IMG/VR virus record: IMGVR_UViG_3300031630_000002
Coordinates: 1 to 64,000 of that record
DNA length: 64,000 nucleotides
Source of the DNA: a virus
Reading direction: 5' to 3' (one strand)
The notes under the pieces were generated by a model, which saw only the letters and a list, made by a program, of their open reading frames with translations, had not been told where the DNA came from and searched no databases. Made by a program: the position numbers and the translations under genes. Position 1 is the stretch's first letter. Every line of letters starts with the position of its first letter. Shown here one piece after another: positions 1-8,540 of this stretch.

Positions 1-1232
1 GCACTATGGTCAAATGATACTGTCCATATTGAGCCATTGTATTCAATGATGTCATTGGTATACGCATTTAACCCAGCCCATTCGCCACCATTCGGGATAT
101 CATTCGTAATAATATATCTAGTGCCGATAACGGCAGCATCTACCGAACCATCGCCTGGATAATTCTGTAATGGGTTTAAAACACCATTAACCGCAGTCAA
201 TGTATTCGTGGGCAGAGTGCTAGTGTCTACATCTACATTTAACGCATTTACATTGCCTGTATTAAAACTAAGTCTACCAATAATATCATTATCTGTGTCG
301 TTAGGTGCATTTGATTTTCTTATACGCATCTGACTAATACCTTCTCGTAATTCACCGAAGGGAGTCAAGAATTTAGACCAATCAAGTTGAGCGCCATTTT
401 CATCTAGATTAGTACCAGAATCATTAAACAAGTATGCTATGTCATTTTCAAATTTAATTTTCATATCATCCAATGTAACAGTTATATATTGCAGCGATGA
501 TGTGTCAAATGGTTCCTTTGCATCAAATGCATCTAAATTGACATCATCTAAATTATATAATTGGTTGATTACGGTATAAATCAATTTTTGCTGTTTTAAT
601 TTGGCAGGGGGATTAATAAATATCGGCATTTCAAACGTGAGTGTACTAACATCAATAATATCATCGACACTTGCGCCTACACTACGACTCGACCATTGCG
701 AACTTTTCATTTCTACATAAGCAAGACTTGACCAATCAAGTGGATTGTCCGTTGTGTGGATATTTAATGTAGGATTGAATAATACCATAATTTGCTCAAG
801 CAATTGCAATTTCTGATCTGTGTTTGAAGTCCAGATGTCGCAATTCATAGTTAAGTTATATGGAACTGGCATATGACGTTCAACCGTATATCGATTTCCG
901 ACCTCGTTCGTGTATTCGCCAGTTGTATCATCTATTGCTTTTTCATAAACTTGTACTTTGTCTACATGTCCTTGGTGCATCCTACGTTCTGGAGCCATTT
1001 CAAGTGCCGTAACATAACAAGATATGAATGGAACAGTGTTTATTATATTTTCACTGTTTTCGCGAGTAATATGCGCAGCCATGCGATTTGTGTCGCCATA
1101 GCGAACTGGTACAGTTTGGTAGATGGGCATCTTTTGGTCATTGACTCCCATTTGTACATCAAATCCACCAAACAATCTGATGAACTGTTGTATATATCGA
1201 CGAACTTGTCTATCATAAAAATATTGTGCCAT
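1..1232 (-). CDS. 15: Tail sheath stabiliser, T4 gp15-like (C-terminus beyond window)
   Basis: Reading leftwards from the ATG at 1232 the frame is open for about 410 codons to the window edge, so the C-terminus is missing. The N-terminus (YFYDRQVRRYIQQFIRLFGG, then a VPVRYGD stretch) has the pattern of T4 gp15 (YFYN..FRRY...LF, VPITY), the proximal tail sheath stabiliser that caps the contractile tail. It lies 2 bp downstream of the gp14-like gene on the same strand, the T4 order 14-15. The last visible part (from about codon 360) carries a GTRYIITND...IIEYNGSIW segment resembling modules in the sheath and the gp14-like protein. It is longer than T4 gp15 (about 270 residues). Assignment is by motif and synteny, not by search. 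Confidence 0.8.
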   Translation of the reverse strand, partial: MAQYFYDRQVRRYIQQFIRLFGGFDVQMGVNDQKMPIYQTVPVRYGDTNRMAAHITRENSENIINTVPFISCYVTALEMAPERRMHQGHVDKVQVYEKAIDDTTGEYTNEVGNRYTVERHMPVPYNLTMNCDIWTSNTDQKLQLLEQIMVLFNPTLNIHTTDNPLDWSSLAYVEMKSSQWSSRSVGASVDDIIDVSTLTFEMPIFINPPAKLKQQKLIYTVINQLYNLDDVNLDAFDAKEPFDTSSLQYITVTLDDMKIKFENDIAYLFNDSGTNLDENGAQLDWSKFLTPFGELREGISQMRIRKSNAPNDTDNDIIGRLSFNTGNVNALNVDVDTSTLPTNTLTAVNGVLNPLQNYPGDGSVDAAVIGTRYIITNDIPNGGEWAGLNAYTNDIIEYNGSIWTVSFDHS

Positions 1233-1234
1233 AA

Positions 1235-2299
1235 TTAAAAATCACTCTTTGGTTTGATTACATCTGATAATGCCTGTCTTTCGGGCACTTCTTTATTGTC
1301 TACAACAGTTGTTGCTAGGTTTTCTATGAAGCCGCTTGCGTTGAATGTTCTATCAGTCCAAGTGGTGTCATTGACATTGTCATACAATCTTTGCCAGCGA
1401 CTACCTCGATAAACGAATAAACGATTAGGAGAGAAATCTTCTCTTACGAAATAATCACCATCGTTTGGCATTTGCGGGAATTGATCACCTTTGTCTAGTA
1501 CTTCGCCATGATCGTATTCATCATCTGTTGTTGGTTGACCAAATAAATGATCTACCAATGGTATTCCTAGCGGATCGTCAAGTTCAGCACTTTGTATGAT
1601 AGCATTAGAAATATTAATCTCTGTTTTATATGAACTTAGATCTTGTTTCAAACTATTTGGATCATCGGCTGTTCCTAGTATGTCTGCGTATTCTTGTGTA
1701 TCGGTTAGCGGTGTTACTTTAACACGCCAGATATGACTATACCATGTCTGACTATATCCTTCACTACCACGGTTAGCATCTTGAACGACATAAAATTTAT
1801 TAATAGCAGTTCTGTCATGATTTAGTAAAAGATCATCGCGTAAATGGGGTAATTCTAGTACATCGCCCGGCATTAGTTTTCTTCCGACCTTTGCTACCAT
1901 ATCGTTTGTGTGAAATGTGATGAACATTGTATCATTAGTTAAGAATAGACCAAATTGTGTTAAATCAAAGTCATTGTCTGTTACGTTGTATACACCACGT
2001 AATTCAAAAATGTCTGGATCATACTTACGATCACGGTTTTCCATAAACAACAAGTCTTGTATCTTAGTTTCATTAATAAATCCTTCAGGATTGATCTCAA
2101 TGCCTAAAGTGGGATCAAGTTCAAGACCAGAACCATAATTTGGTTCAGTGGGGTCATCACTATTGATAGTTTCTTTGGGTCCAAGATATTTATGAACATG
2201 TATGGCAGTACCACCGATATCAAACTGTTCTCTGATGGTTCTGTCATGAAAGTTAAAGTCATTGGTTTTTGTCGCACGATAGAGACTTAAACGAGGCAT
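1235..2299 (-). CDS. 14: Neck protein, T4 gp14-like
   Basis: A 354-residue late protein directly upstream of the gp15-like gene and behind a minus-strand late promoter. T4 gp14 sits with gp13 at the head-tail neck. The central part (GRKLMPGDVLELPHLRDDLL, then KFYVVQDANRG and YSHIWRVKVTPL) fits the neck family, in which a load-bearing beta domain follows a variable N-terminus. Around residues 278-310 a PNDGDYFVRED..NRLFVYRGSRWQRL segment matches the small W/Y module repeated in the sheath. The gp13 partner is encoded on the opposite strand, 2.2 kb away. A good SD (AGGAG) precedes the ATG. The function rests on synteny with gp15 plus weak motif similarity. Confidence 0.6.
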   Translation of the reverse strand: MPRLSLYRATKTNDFNFHDRTIREQFDIGGTAIHVHKYLGPKETINSDDPTEPNYGSGLELDPTLGIEINPEGFINETKIQDLLFMENRDRKYDPDIFELRGVYNVTDNDFDLTQFGLFLTNDTMFITFHTNDMVAKVGRKLMPGDVLELPHLRDDLLLNHDRTAINKFYVVQDANRGSEGYSQTWYSHIWRVKVTPLTDTQEYADILGTADDPNSLKQDLSSYKTEINISNAIIQSAELDDPLGIPLVDHLFGQPTTDDEYDHGEVLDKGDQFPQMPNDGDYFVREDFSPNRLFVYRGSRWQRLYDNVNDTTWTDRTFNASGFIENLATTVVDNKEVPERQALSDVIKPKSDF

Positions 2300-2320
2300 A
2301 GATTACTCCTTATATATAGA

Positions 2321-2330
2321 GTATTTATGC
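2321..2330 (-). promoter_or_regulatory. Late promoter candidate (gcATAAATAc), minus strand
   Basis: On the minus strand this reads GCATAAATAC and lies 22 bases upstream of the gp14-like start. It matches the T4 late -10 consensus TATAAATA and recurs before most virion genes here. It has no TTGACA partner. Confidence 0.6.
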
Positions 2331-2349
2331 AAAAAGATTTGAAAAACTC

Positions 2350-2378
2350 TTGACAATAGTAAGACATGTTGCTATAAT
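2350..2378 (+). promoter_or_regulatory. Early sigma70-type promoter, cassette copy 1
   Basis: TTGACA (2350-2355), 17 bp, TATAAT (2373-2378), then the leader AGTTAAGTAAGTTAAT and GCGAG before the ATG at 2415. This promoter-plus-leader is one of nine similar cassettes in the window. It diverges from the minus-strand late promoter 20 bp away. Confidence 0.85.
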
Positions 2379-2414
2379 AGTTAAGTAAGTTAATTAATCA
2401 AAGCGAGAAAAATT

Positions 2415-2702
2415 ATGTCACAAGTTGCTACTATTATCAAGAACCAAATCGGTAACAAAGCATTGTATATGATGGGTGCAAAGAATTTAGCCACTGGTGG
2501 CGACGATCTTTCTTTTCGTGTTCGTGGTAGCAAGCGTGTCAACCACGTTAAGATTGCTCTTAATGCGAGCGACACATATGACATCACATTCGGTAAGATT
2601 TGGGGTATGAAATTCAATGTAGTTGCATCGCATGATGGCATTTACTGTGATATGATGCACGATTTAATTGAAAAAGAAACTGGTTTATATTTGTCACTGT
2701 AG
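2415..2702 (+). CDS. Small conserved phage protein of unknown function
   Basis: A 95-residue protein beginning MSQVATIIKNQIGNKALYMM and containing NHVKIALNASDTYDITF and a GIYCDMMHDLIEKETGLY tail. I recognise this as a small family common in phages and prophages, always annotated hypothetical; I know no function for it. It is the first gene after an early promoter cassette, and the position suggests early expression. The start is fixed by the leader: the GCGAG-type SD lies 8-10 bases upstream. No membrane segment or enzymatic motif is visible. Confidence 0.85.
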   Translation: MSQVATIIKNQIGNKALYMMGAKNLATGGDDLSFRVRGSKRVNHVKIALNASDTYDITFGKIWGMKFNVVASHDGIYCDMMHDLIEKETGLYLSL

Positions 2703-2786
2703 TAGGGCTTATATAGTCGCTACAGTACGCTAAATGTCTCCTCTAAGCGTCGATGAAGAGGCATACAATACAATGGGAGTATAATT

Positions 2787-3098
2787 ATGGCATTTGCCGA
2801 TTCGTCTGTTTATTTCAACACTGGTGACAGTTCTATTCTTGGTTCATTTTTTGAAAAGTCAGAAGGTGGGATATTTGAATTTTCTAAGAATTTAAATGAT
2901 ACCCCATTTGTCGATGTTTCTGAGTATCCGCATTTAGTATGGGTTACGAGTCCGTCTGCGTTTGATAGTGGTTATCGCTATGCGAATGTCAAGAAAGGTA
3001 TTGCGTACATTGTAGTTGACGAAGATGACGAGGGCAATCCTGTCATTGAGAAGTGGGATATCAAGCAAAAACGATTATATGAAGCGATTCCACTATAA
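2787..3098 (+). CDS. Hypothetical protein
   Basis: A 103-residue protein (MAFADSSVYFNTGDSSILGS start). It alternates hydrophobic and acidic residues and ends in a beta-rich segment (GIAYIVVDEDDEGNPVIEKW). A GGGAG SD lies just upstream of the ATG, and the gene follows the small conserved gene by 84 bp, so the two are probably co-transcribed from the cassette promoter. I recognise no family. Confidence 0.75.
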   Translation: MAFADSSVYFNTGDSSILGSFFEKSEGGIFEFSKNLNDTPFVDVSEYPHLVWVTSPSAFDSGYRYANVKKGIAYIVVDEDDEGNPVIEKWDIKQKRLYEAIPL

Positions 3099-3101
3099 TA
3101 T

Positions 3102-3130
3102 TTGACAAAAAACTATAAGTAGTGTATAGT
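3102..3130 (+). promoter_or_regulatory. Early sigma70-type promoter
   Basis: TTGACA (3102-3107), 17 bp, TATAGT (3125-3130), 25 bp upstream of the ATG at 3156 with an AAAGGAAA SD between. Its leader lacks the shared cassette sequence. Confidence 0.8.
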
Positions 3131-3155
3131 ATATTTAAATCAAAGGAAATACAAC

Positions 3156-4415
3156 ATGGCTATTAGCATAAAAGTCCCTCGCAAGAAGCCTAGGGCAAAA
3201 ATTAATCGTAAAACTGGATTTACTGATCCAGATTGGTCTTCGGCAGAAACTTGGTCTGGTGATAAATTTCATAAAGAGCGAACTGCATTTGCACGATTGT
3301 ATTATCAGAATGTAAAGACGGCAGATTTGCGTGGTTATGTGTATGACTATATGAAGCAACACAAATACAGTTCAGCAGATATCAAAGCAGCAAAGGCAGT
3401 GTCGCATATTCCAGTACAAGTTGGAATTTATGCAAAATTGTTGACTACGGGTATGCCTGATTTGCAGCAAAATCATGCAGACATGTGGCGCAATCTTAAA
3501 GGCACTTCATCTGAACTAAAACCTGTTAGTGAGTTTGTAACTGGTGGTATTGCAGATGTTATTGCAATTGGTTCACGCATTGTTGGAGCAGATGATACAA
3601 TCGAAGAAGCGAAACCAGTAATTAGTGTCGTTCCTAGCATTCAAGATATCATGCGTAAAGCAGCCACTGCGATGTGCGAACCGATTGATGATGGAATTGA
3701 AGAATTTGTAGTATCGCGTGATATTAAGTTGGTAGCGAATTTTGAACCCCATACAATTTTGATTGTAGCAGAAGCAAAGGCAAATCATGCTCGTATCATC
3801 AAAGGTTTTTATAATGATGTATATGAAGAATTGTTAGAAGTTGCTGCAATCCCAAAACCAGCAGCATTTAAGAAATTAAGCGAAGAAGAGCAAGATGCAT
3901 GTGAACAATTAGCAGAAGCATATTCGCATTTCAATGCAAAGCAGTTAGTGGCTATAATTGCGATGCATAAGAAGATAATTGATGCATGTGATATTGTTAT
4001 CATTGAACAGAAAGCAACAAAGGCTCCTCGTAAAGTAAAGCAGAAGTCGGCAGATCAGTTAGTATCTAAATTGAAATTTAAATCAAATGATTCTTCGTAT
4101 GGTATTGCGAGTGTAGCACCAAGTGGATTAATTGGAGCAGTAGCAGCAGTAGTATTTAATTGTAAGAACCGAAAACTAGGATTATATGTAGCAATTGATG
4201 CAGATGGTTTCAAAGTTAAGGGAACTACGTTATTAAACTTTAACGAAGAGGTTAGTACACAGAAGACATTACGAAAGCCAGGCGATGTGTTACCAGAATT
4301 CAAGAAGATTACAAAGCCTAAGGCATTGAAGACATTTAATGCATTGACTACGACTGATACTAAGATGAACGGTAGATTCAATTCTGAGATTATTATTCTT
4401 GCAGTGTTCAAGTAG
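3156..4415 (+). CDS. Conserved T4-like phage protein of unknown function
   Basis: A 419-residue protein. The N-terminus is basic (KVPRKKPRAKINRKTG). The middle is helical, and the C-terminal third runs from a lysine-rich linker (KATKAPRKVKQKSADQLVSK) into a beta-rich domain (FNCKNRKLGLYVAIDADGFK, LRKPGDVLPEFKKI). The C-terminal pattern recalls a hypothetical protein of marine T4-like phages, whose role I do not know. Basic charge would suit nucleic-acid binding, but that is inference. It is transcribed alone from its own promoter, and a hairpin straddles its stop codon. Confidence 0.8.
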   Translation: MAISIKVPRKKPRAKINRKTGFTDPDWSSAETWSGDKFHKERTAFARLYYQNVKTADLRGYVYDYMKQHKYSSADIKAAKAVSHIPVQVGIYAKLLTTGMPDLQQNHADMWRNLKGTSSELKPVSEFVTGGIADVIAIGSRIVGADDTIEEAKPVISVVPSIQDIMRKAATAMCEPIDDGIEEFVVSRDIKLVANFEPHTILIVAEAKANHARIIKGFYNDVYEELLEVAAIPKPAAFKKLSEEEQDACEQLAEAYSHFNAKQLVAIIAMHKKIIDACDIVIIEQKATKAPRKVKQKSADQLVSKLKFKSNDSSYGIASVAPSGLIGAVAAVVFNCKNRKLGLYVAIDADGFKVKGTTLLNFNEEVSTQKTLRKPGDVLPEFKKITKPKALKTFNALTTTDTKMNGRFNSEIIILAVFK

Positions 4416-4426
4416 TTTTTGAACAC
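4404..4426 (+). other. Hairpin straddling a stop codon
   Basis: GTGTTCAA (4404-4411) pairs with TTGAACAC (4419-4426) around a 7-base loop. The TAG stop of the upstream gene (4413-4415) sits in the loop. No U-run follows, so it is not a classic terminator; 3' end protection or processing is possible. Confidence 0.55.
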
Positions 4427-4445
4427 AGACTTGCGTGCAGTAAAA

Positions 4446-4455
4446 GCATAAATAT
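4446..4455 (+). promoter_or_regulatory. Late promoter candidate
   Basis: GCATAAATAT 22 bases upstream of the gp13-like ATG, with AGGAGA as SD. It fits the late motif shared by the virion genes of this window. Confidence 0.6.
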
Positions 4456-4476
4456 ACCTAATAGGAGAATATAATT

Positions 4477-5214
4477 ATGTCAGCACAATCTGAATTAATC
4501 AAAGAAATAGAACTACGCTTAGGTGGTCAAATGGTGGATGTGGAATTAGATCCAGAACACTATGAATTAGCGATCAAGAAGGCAGTAGAAAAATATCGTC
4601 AACGCTCAGAAAATTCTGTAGAAGAAAGTTTTGTTTCACTGGATTTGGTAAAAGATGTTGCAGAATATACATTACCTAGTGAAATAGATGAAGTAACTGA
4701 TATATATCGCCGCACAACTGGTGTATCATCTGGAACGGGTAATGATTTTGAACCATTTCAAGCAAATTACTTGAATACTTATTTATTAGGTTCGAGTCGT
4801 AGTGGTGGTTTAGCAAGTTTCGATTTCCTACAACAGAATAGAGAAACAATGGGTCGTTTATTTGGCGCAGAGATCATGTTCACTTGGCGCAAATCTGACA
4901 ACAAATTAATTTTGCATCGTATGATGAAAGCAGATGATTTATGTATTCTCCATGTGTATAATCATCGTCCATTGGAATTATTATTAAAAGATATATATGC
5001 AGGACCTTGGATTAAGGATTTTGCATTATGTCATGCTAAATTAATGCTTGCACAAGCGCGTGGTAAGTTTGCACAAATTGCGGGTCCACAGGGTGGCACT
5101 ACAATGAACGCTGGTGAACTACAAGCCTCAGCAGAAGCAGAAATTGATAAACTAGAAACAGAACTTACACTTTACAATGACGGCTCTTCGGGATTAGGTT
5201 TCGTTATTGGATAA
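4477..5214 (+). CDS. 13: Neck / head completion protein, T4 gp13-like
   Basis: A 245-residue late protein. The N-terminal helix (ELDPEHYELAIKKAVEKYR) followed by EESFVSLDLVKDVAEYTLPS is typical of gp13-type neck proteins of marine T4-like phages. These form the ring between portal and tail. The later KLILHRMMKADDLCILHVYN stretch and the C-terminal helices (KLMLAQARGKFAQI) fit the same family. It is somewhat shorter than T4 gp13 (309). It is separated from its usual neighbours gp14 and gp15, which are on the minus strand at the left edge. Confidence 0.75.
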   Translation: MSAQSELIKEIELRLGGQMVDVELDPEHYELAIKKAVEKYRQRSENSVEESFVSLDLVKDVAEYTLPSEIDEVTDIYRRTTGVSSGTGNDFEPFQANYLNTYLLGSSRSGGLASFDFLQQNRETMGRLFGAEIMFTWRKSDNKLILHRMMKADDLCILHVYNHRPLELLLKDIYAGPWIKDFALCHAKLMLAQARGKFAQIAGPQGGTTMNAGELQASAEAEIDKLETELTLYNDGSSGLGFVIG

Positions 5215-5231
5215 CATAATAAACGAAGGTA

Positions 5232-5882
5232 ATGATGACAAAGAAAGTAATAGGTATATGTGGATTAATCGGTCATGGTAAAGACACAGCAGCAGGGTTT
5301 TTAATTGAAGAGGGATTTCAGAGAGTTAGTTTCGCAGGAGTATTGAAAGATGCTGTTGCGAATATTTTTAGTTGGGATCGTACTCTATTAGAAGGTAATA
5401 CGTCTGAGAGTAGGGTTTGGAGAGAGCGAGTAGACACATGGTGGTCTAATAGATTAGGAATACCTAATTTTACACCTAGATATGCATTACAGTATATCGG
5501 CACAGATGTCATGCGAACACATTTTAATCCAGATATATGGGTAGCAGCAGCAGAACGCAAGATTCTACAAATTGATAATAATATTGTTATTTCTGATTGT
5601 CGGTTCTTCAACGAGTTAGCCGTAATCAAGCGATTGGGTGGAACTACTGCATCTGTGTGGCGATATGATGTACCAGAATGGTGGGATGTCGCCGTTACCA
5701 CGAACACTACATCAGAAGAAGAACAATATCAAATATATGATGAAGGCAATCATATGGAAGTGAAATTCCCAGATATTCATACAAGTGAATCTAGTTGGGC
5801 GGGATGGGAATTTGACCATGCTATTGATAATAAATCGACATTAGAAGAATTCAGAAATATCACTATTAAACTGCTATGTTAA
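5232..5882 (+). CDS. 1: Deoxynucleoside monophosphate kinase, T4 gp1-like
   Basis: P-loop kinase of 216 residues with Walker A GLIGHGKDT at residues 11-19, followed by helix A and an arginine-containing lid region (SESRVWRERVDTWW). VISDCRFFNELAVIK (about 123-137) is the DxRF-type strand seen in phage dNMP kinases. T4 gp1 phosphorylates dTMP, dGMP and hydroxymethyl-dCMP for DNA synthesis. Two ATGs are adjacent; the second (5235) is better spaced from GAAGG. It lies between late structural genes, an unusual place for a nucleotide-metabolism gene. Confidence 0.85.
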   Translation: MMTKKVIGICGLIGHGKDTAAGFLIEEGFQRVSFAGVLKDAVANIFSWDRTLLEGNTSESRVWRERVDTWWSNRLGIPNFTPRYALQYIGTDVMRTHFNPDIWVAAAERKILQIDNNIVISDCRFFNELAVIKRLGGTTASVWRYDVPEWWDVAVTTNTTSEEEQYQIYDEGNHMEVKFPDIHTSESSWAGWEFDHAIDNKSTLEEFRNITIKLLC

Positions 5883-5912
5883 CGCTGTAATCAGGTCTTT
5901 TCTTTAACTTAC

Positions 5913-5922
5913 GCTAAATACT
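5913..5922 (+). promoter_or_regulatory. Late promoter candidate
   Basis: GCTAAATACT 65 bases upstream of the sheath start. It is a variant of the window's late motif with CTAAATAC in place of ATAAATAC. Confidence 0.45.
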
Positions 5923-5986
5923 AACAATGATATAGATTCATAAACTAGTAATTACATGTAAAATAAAATAAAGGAGAACTCCAAAA

Positions 5987-8383
5987 ATGGCAAATCTTGT
6001 ATCGCCTGGAACACAGGTACAAATAACAGACGAGTCGGTATACGGACCAGCGGGAGCAGGTACTGTACCAATGATTTTTATCGCGACAGGTCAAGACAAA
6101 GTTGACCCGACCGGAACAGAAGTAGATGGTATTGCAAAATATACCAAATCAGCAGCATCGGGAAGTCCGATCTTAGTAACATCACAACGTGAACTAACTC
6201 AATACTTCGGAAACGTAGATTTCCGTTCAGTAAGTGGAACAGTACAACAAGGTGATGAAACTAATGATTACGGTCTATTAGCAGCATATTCATTCTTAGG
6301 TCAAGCATCAGCAGCATATGTTGTTCGTGCAGACGTAGATTTAACAGCACTTCGCCCACAGACAGTTGAGCCAGTTGGCTTACCAGCAAATAATACTTAC
6401 TGGGTAAACCCAACATCATCAGCGTATGGTATCTTTGAATTCACAGCAAGTGGATGGACAGCAGTAACACCTAGTGTTGAAATTGTAGCCACTCACGTTG
6501 GCGTTCCTACGACTGTAGTTGTAGACGGAACCTATCTAGTTACTATCGAAGAGACAGTAACATCAACACACGTTCATTATTGGATTGGTGAAGGTGGTGC
6601 ATGGGTTGCATTAGATCAACTATGGATAACTGGTACATCAACATTAGCACCACATTACTCAGCACCAGTTGGCGCAGAAGTAGGTGATGTTTGGATTAAG
6701 ACAACAACTCCTGGCGCAGGTATTGATTATGATATTTCATTGTTCACTAGCACAGCGGGTTCATTCGTAGCACAGACAGCAATTTACGCACAGACAACAG
6801 CACCTACTGGTGTAGTTGGTGATACTTTCCAAGATGGCACAGCAGCAACAGCGCGTACATTAACAGAAGGCGATCTTTGGTTTGATATAGATGATGGTTT
6901 TGTATCTATTCATCGTTACAATTCAACTACTCTAGCATTCGTAGACATGATTTCATCAGTACAAACAACTGCACCAACTGGCGCACCACTTACTGATACT
7001 ATTTGGTTTGATACCGCAGTAAATGATTTGGCTATTTTTGAAGTAGCAATCGACGGTGGTGTACAGAAATGGCAGAAAGCAACTAATGTAACTTATACTT
7101 CAGCAGCACCAACAGTTGGAGCAGACGGTGATTATTGGATTGATACAGACGCAGATAACTATCCAGTTATCTATCGTAGCAATGGAACAGCATGGGTTGT
7201 TAAAGATAACACAGATCAAAGCACATCTAACGGTGTAGTATTTGGTGATATCACTGATTTAGACTCAGCAGCAGGCGATTACGTATTAGCAGCAAACGTA
7301 TTAGCAGATGGTCCTAACCCATTATTATATGCAGTTGGTACATCAGCAGTTAACATGTGTCGTTCAACTAATACAGTACGTAAGTATGACGCATCATTGA
7401 CAACTACTTGGAAATGGCGTAACCTTGCTGGTAATGCAGCAACAGGCGCAGGATCATTTGGTCGTAAGGCACAGCGTAAAGTTGTAGCAGCAGCAATGCA
7501 AGCAAGTGCATCAGGATCAGCACTTCGTGAAGAAACTATTCAGTTCCGTTTAATTACAGCACCGGGATATCCAGAGTTGATGGATGAAATGGTAACATTG
7601 AATACAGATCGCAATGAAACTGCATTTGTTATTGCAGATACCCCATTACGATTGGCTCCAGCAGATGCAGTATCTTGGGTTCAAGGAACTGGCGCAGTAG
7701 AAAATGGTGAAGATGGACTAGTAAGCAAGAGTTCTTATGCAGCAGCATATTATCCTAGTGTATTGACGACTGATCCAGTATCAGGTGCAAGTGTAGTTGC
7801 TCCAGCATCACACAGTGCACTTTACACATATGCATATAGTGATAGTGTTAGTTACCAGTGGTTTGCACCAGCAGGTTTGACTCGTGGTGTTGTAAGAAAC
7901 GCATCAAATGTTGGTTATATCAATTCAGAAAACGAATTTGTAGCAGTAGCATTGACACAGGGACATCGCGATGCAATGTATGAAAATAAATTGAATCCGA
8001 TTGTTAATTTCCCATCAGAAGGTATTATTGTATTTGGTCAGAAGACTTTGGCAGCAGGCGCAAGCGCATTAGATCGTGTTAACGTTGCTCGTTTAGTTGC
8101 ATATTTACGTGAGCGTTTTGCAGTTATTTCGCGCCCATATTTGTTTGAGCCAAATGATAATTCAATTCGTGATAATGTTAAGCAAACGTTTGATGGTTTT
8201 TGTGCTAATATTCAGGCAAATCGTGGTGTGTATGACTTCAGTGTAGTATGTGATACTACTAACAATACACCAGCACGTATAGATCGTAATGAAATTTACG
8301 TTGATATTGCAATTGAACCTACCAAATCGGCAGAATTTATTTATATTCCTGTTCGTATTGTTAATACAGGTGATTTAAGTTAA
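5987..8383 (+). CDS. 18: Contractile tail sheath protein, T4 gp18-like, with repeat insert
   Basis: A 798-residue sheath protein (T4 gp18 has 659). The N-terminus (SPGTQVQITDES) and C-terminus (RIDRNEIYVDIAIEPTKSAE) are typical of sheath subunits, which polymerise round the tube and contract. The extra length lies at about residues 130-410. There I count six related small modules with a GDxW/YW..D core, a strand with Y or F, then G.W: roughly 136-160, 180-208, 225-262, 272-320, 328-365 and 373-405. These probably form surface-exposed domains. Strong AGGAGAA SD. The tube gene follows after a terminator and a second late promoter. Confidence 0.93.
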   Translation: MANLVSPGTQVQITDESVYGPAGAGTVPMIFIATGQDKVDPTGTEVDGIAKYTKSAASGSPILVTSQRELTQYFGNVDFRSVSGTVQQGDETNDYGLLAAYSFLGQASAAYVVRADVDLTALRPQTVEPVGLPANNTYWVNPTSSAYGIFEFTASGWTAVTPSVEIVATHVGVPTTVVVDGTYLVTIEETVTSTHVHYWIGEGGAWVALDQLWITGTSTLAPHYSAPVGAEVGDVWIKTTTPGAGIDYDISLFTSTAGSFVAQTAIYAQTTAPTGVVGDTFQDGTAATARTLTEGDLWFDIDDGFVSIHRYNSTTLAFVDMISSVQTTAPTGAPLTDTIWFDTAVNDLAIFEVAIDGGVQKWQKATNVTYTSAAPTVGADGDYWIDTDADNYPVIYRSNGTAWVVKDNTDQSTSNGVVFGDITDLDSAAGDYVLAANVLADGPNPLLYAVGTSAVNMCRSTNTVRKYDASLTTTWKWRNLAGNAATGAGSFGRKAQRKVVAAAMQASASGSALREETIQFRLITAPGYPELMDEMVTLNTDRNETAFVIADTPLRLAPADAVSWVQGTGAVENGEDGLVSKSSYAAAYYPSVLTTDPVSGASVVAPASHSALYTYAYSDSVSYQWFAPAGLTRGVVRNASNVGYINSENEFVAVALTQGHRDAMYENKLNPIVNFPSEGIIVFGQKTLAAGASALDRVNVARLVAYLRERFAVISRPYLFEPNDNSIRDNVKQTFDGFCANIQANRGVYDFSVVCDTTNNTPARIDRNEIYVDIAIEPTKSAEFIYIPVRIVNTGDLS

Positions 8384-8412
8384 AAAATATTAAATTTAAT
8401 ATTTAAAAAAAA

Positions 8413-8433
8413 CCCACTTCGTGTGGGTTTTTT
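8413..8433 (+). terminator. Rho-independent terminator after the sheath gene
   Basis: CCCAC (8413-8417), loop TTCGT, GTGGG (8423-8427), then six Ts, with matching As on the 5' side. It separates sheath and tube transcripts. Confidence 0.85.
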
Positions 8434-8470
8434 ATTGCAAAATATTTGCTGCAAAATAAAAATGCAAAAA

Positions 8471-8480
8471 GCATAAATAC
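8471..8480 (+). promoter_or_regulatory. Late promoter candidate
   Basis: GCATAAATAC 61 bases upstream of the tail tube start and immediately after the sheath terminator, so the abundant tube protein has its own late promoter. Confidence 0.65.
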
Positions 8481-8540
8481 ATTTATATATATAATAGTCT
8501 ATCATTAGGATAGCCTATTTAAATTTTAAGGAGAGAACAA

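Noticed and set aside
873-1238. Plus-strand frame of 121 codons opposite gp15-like
   Set aside because: It is antisense to a convincing gp15 homologue and has no SD.
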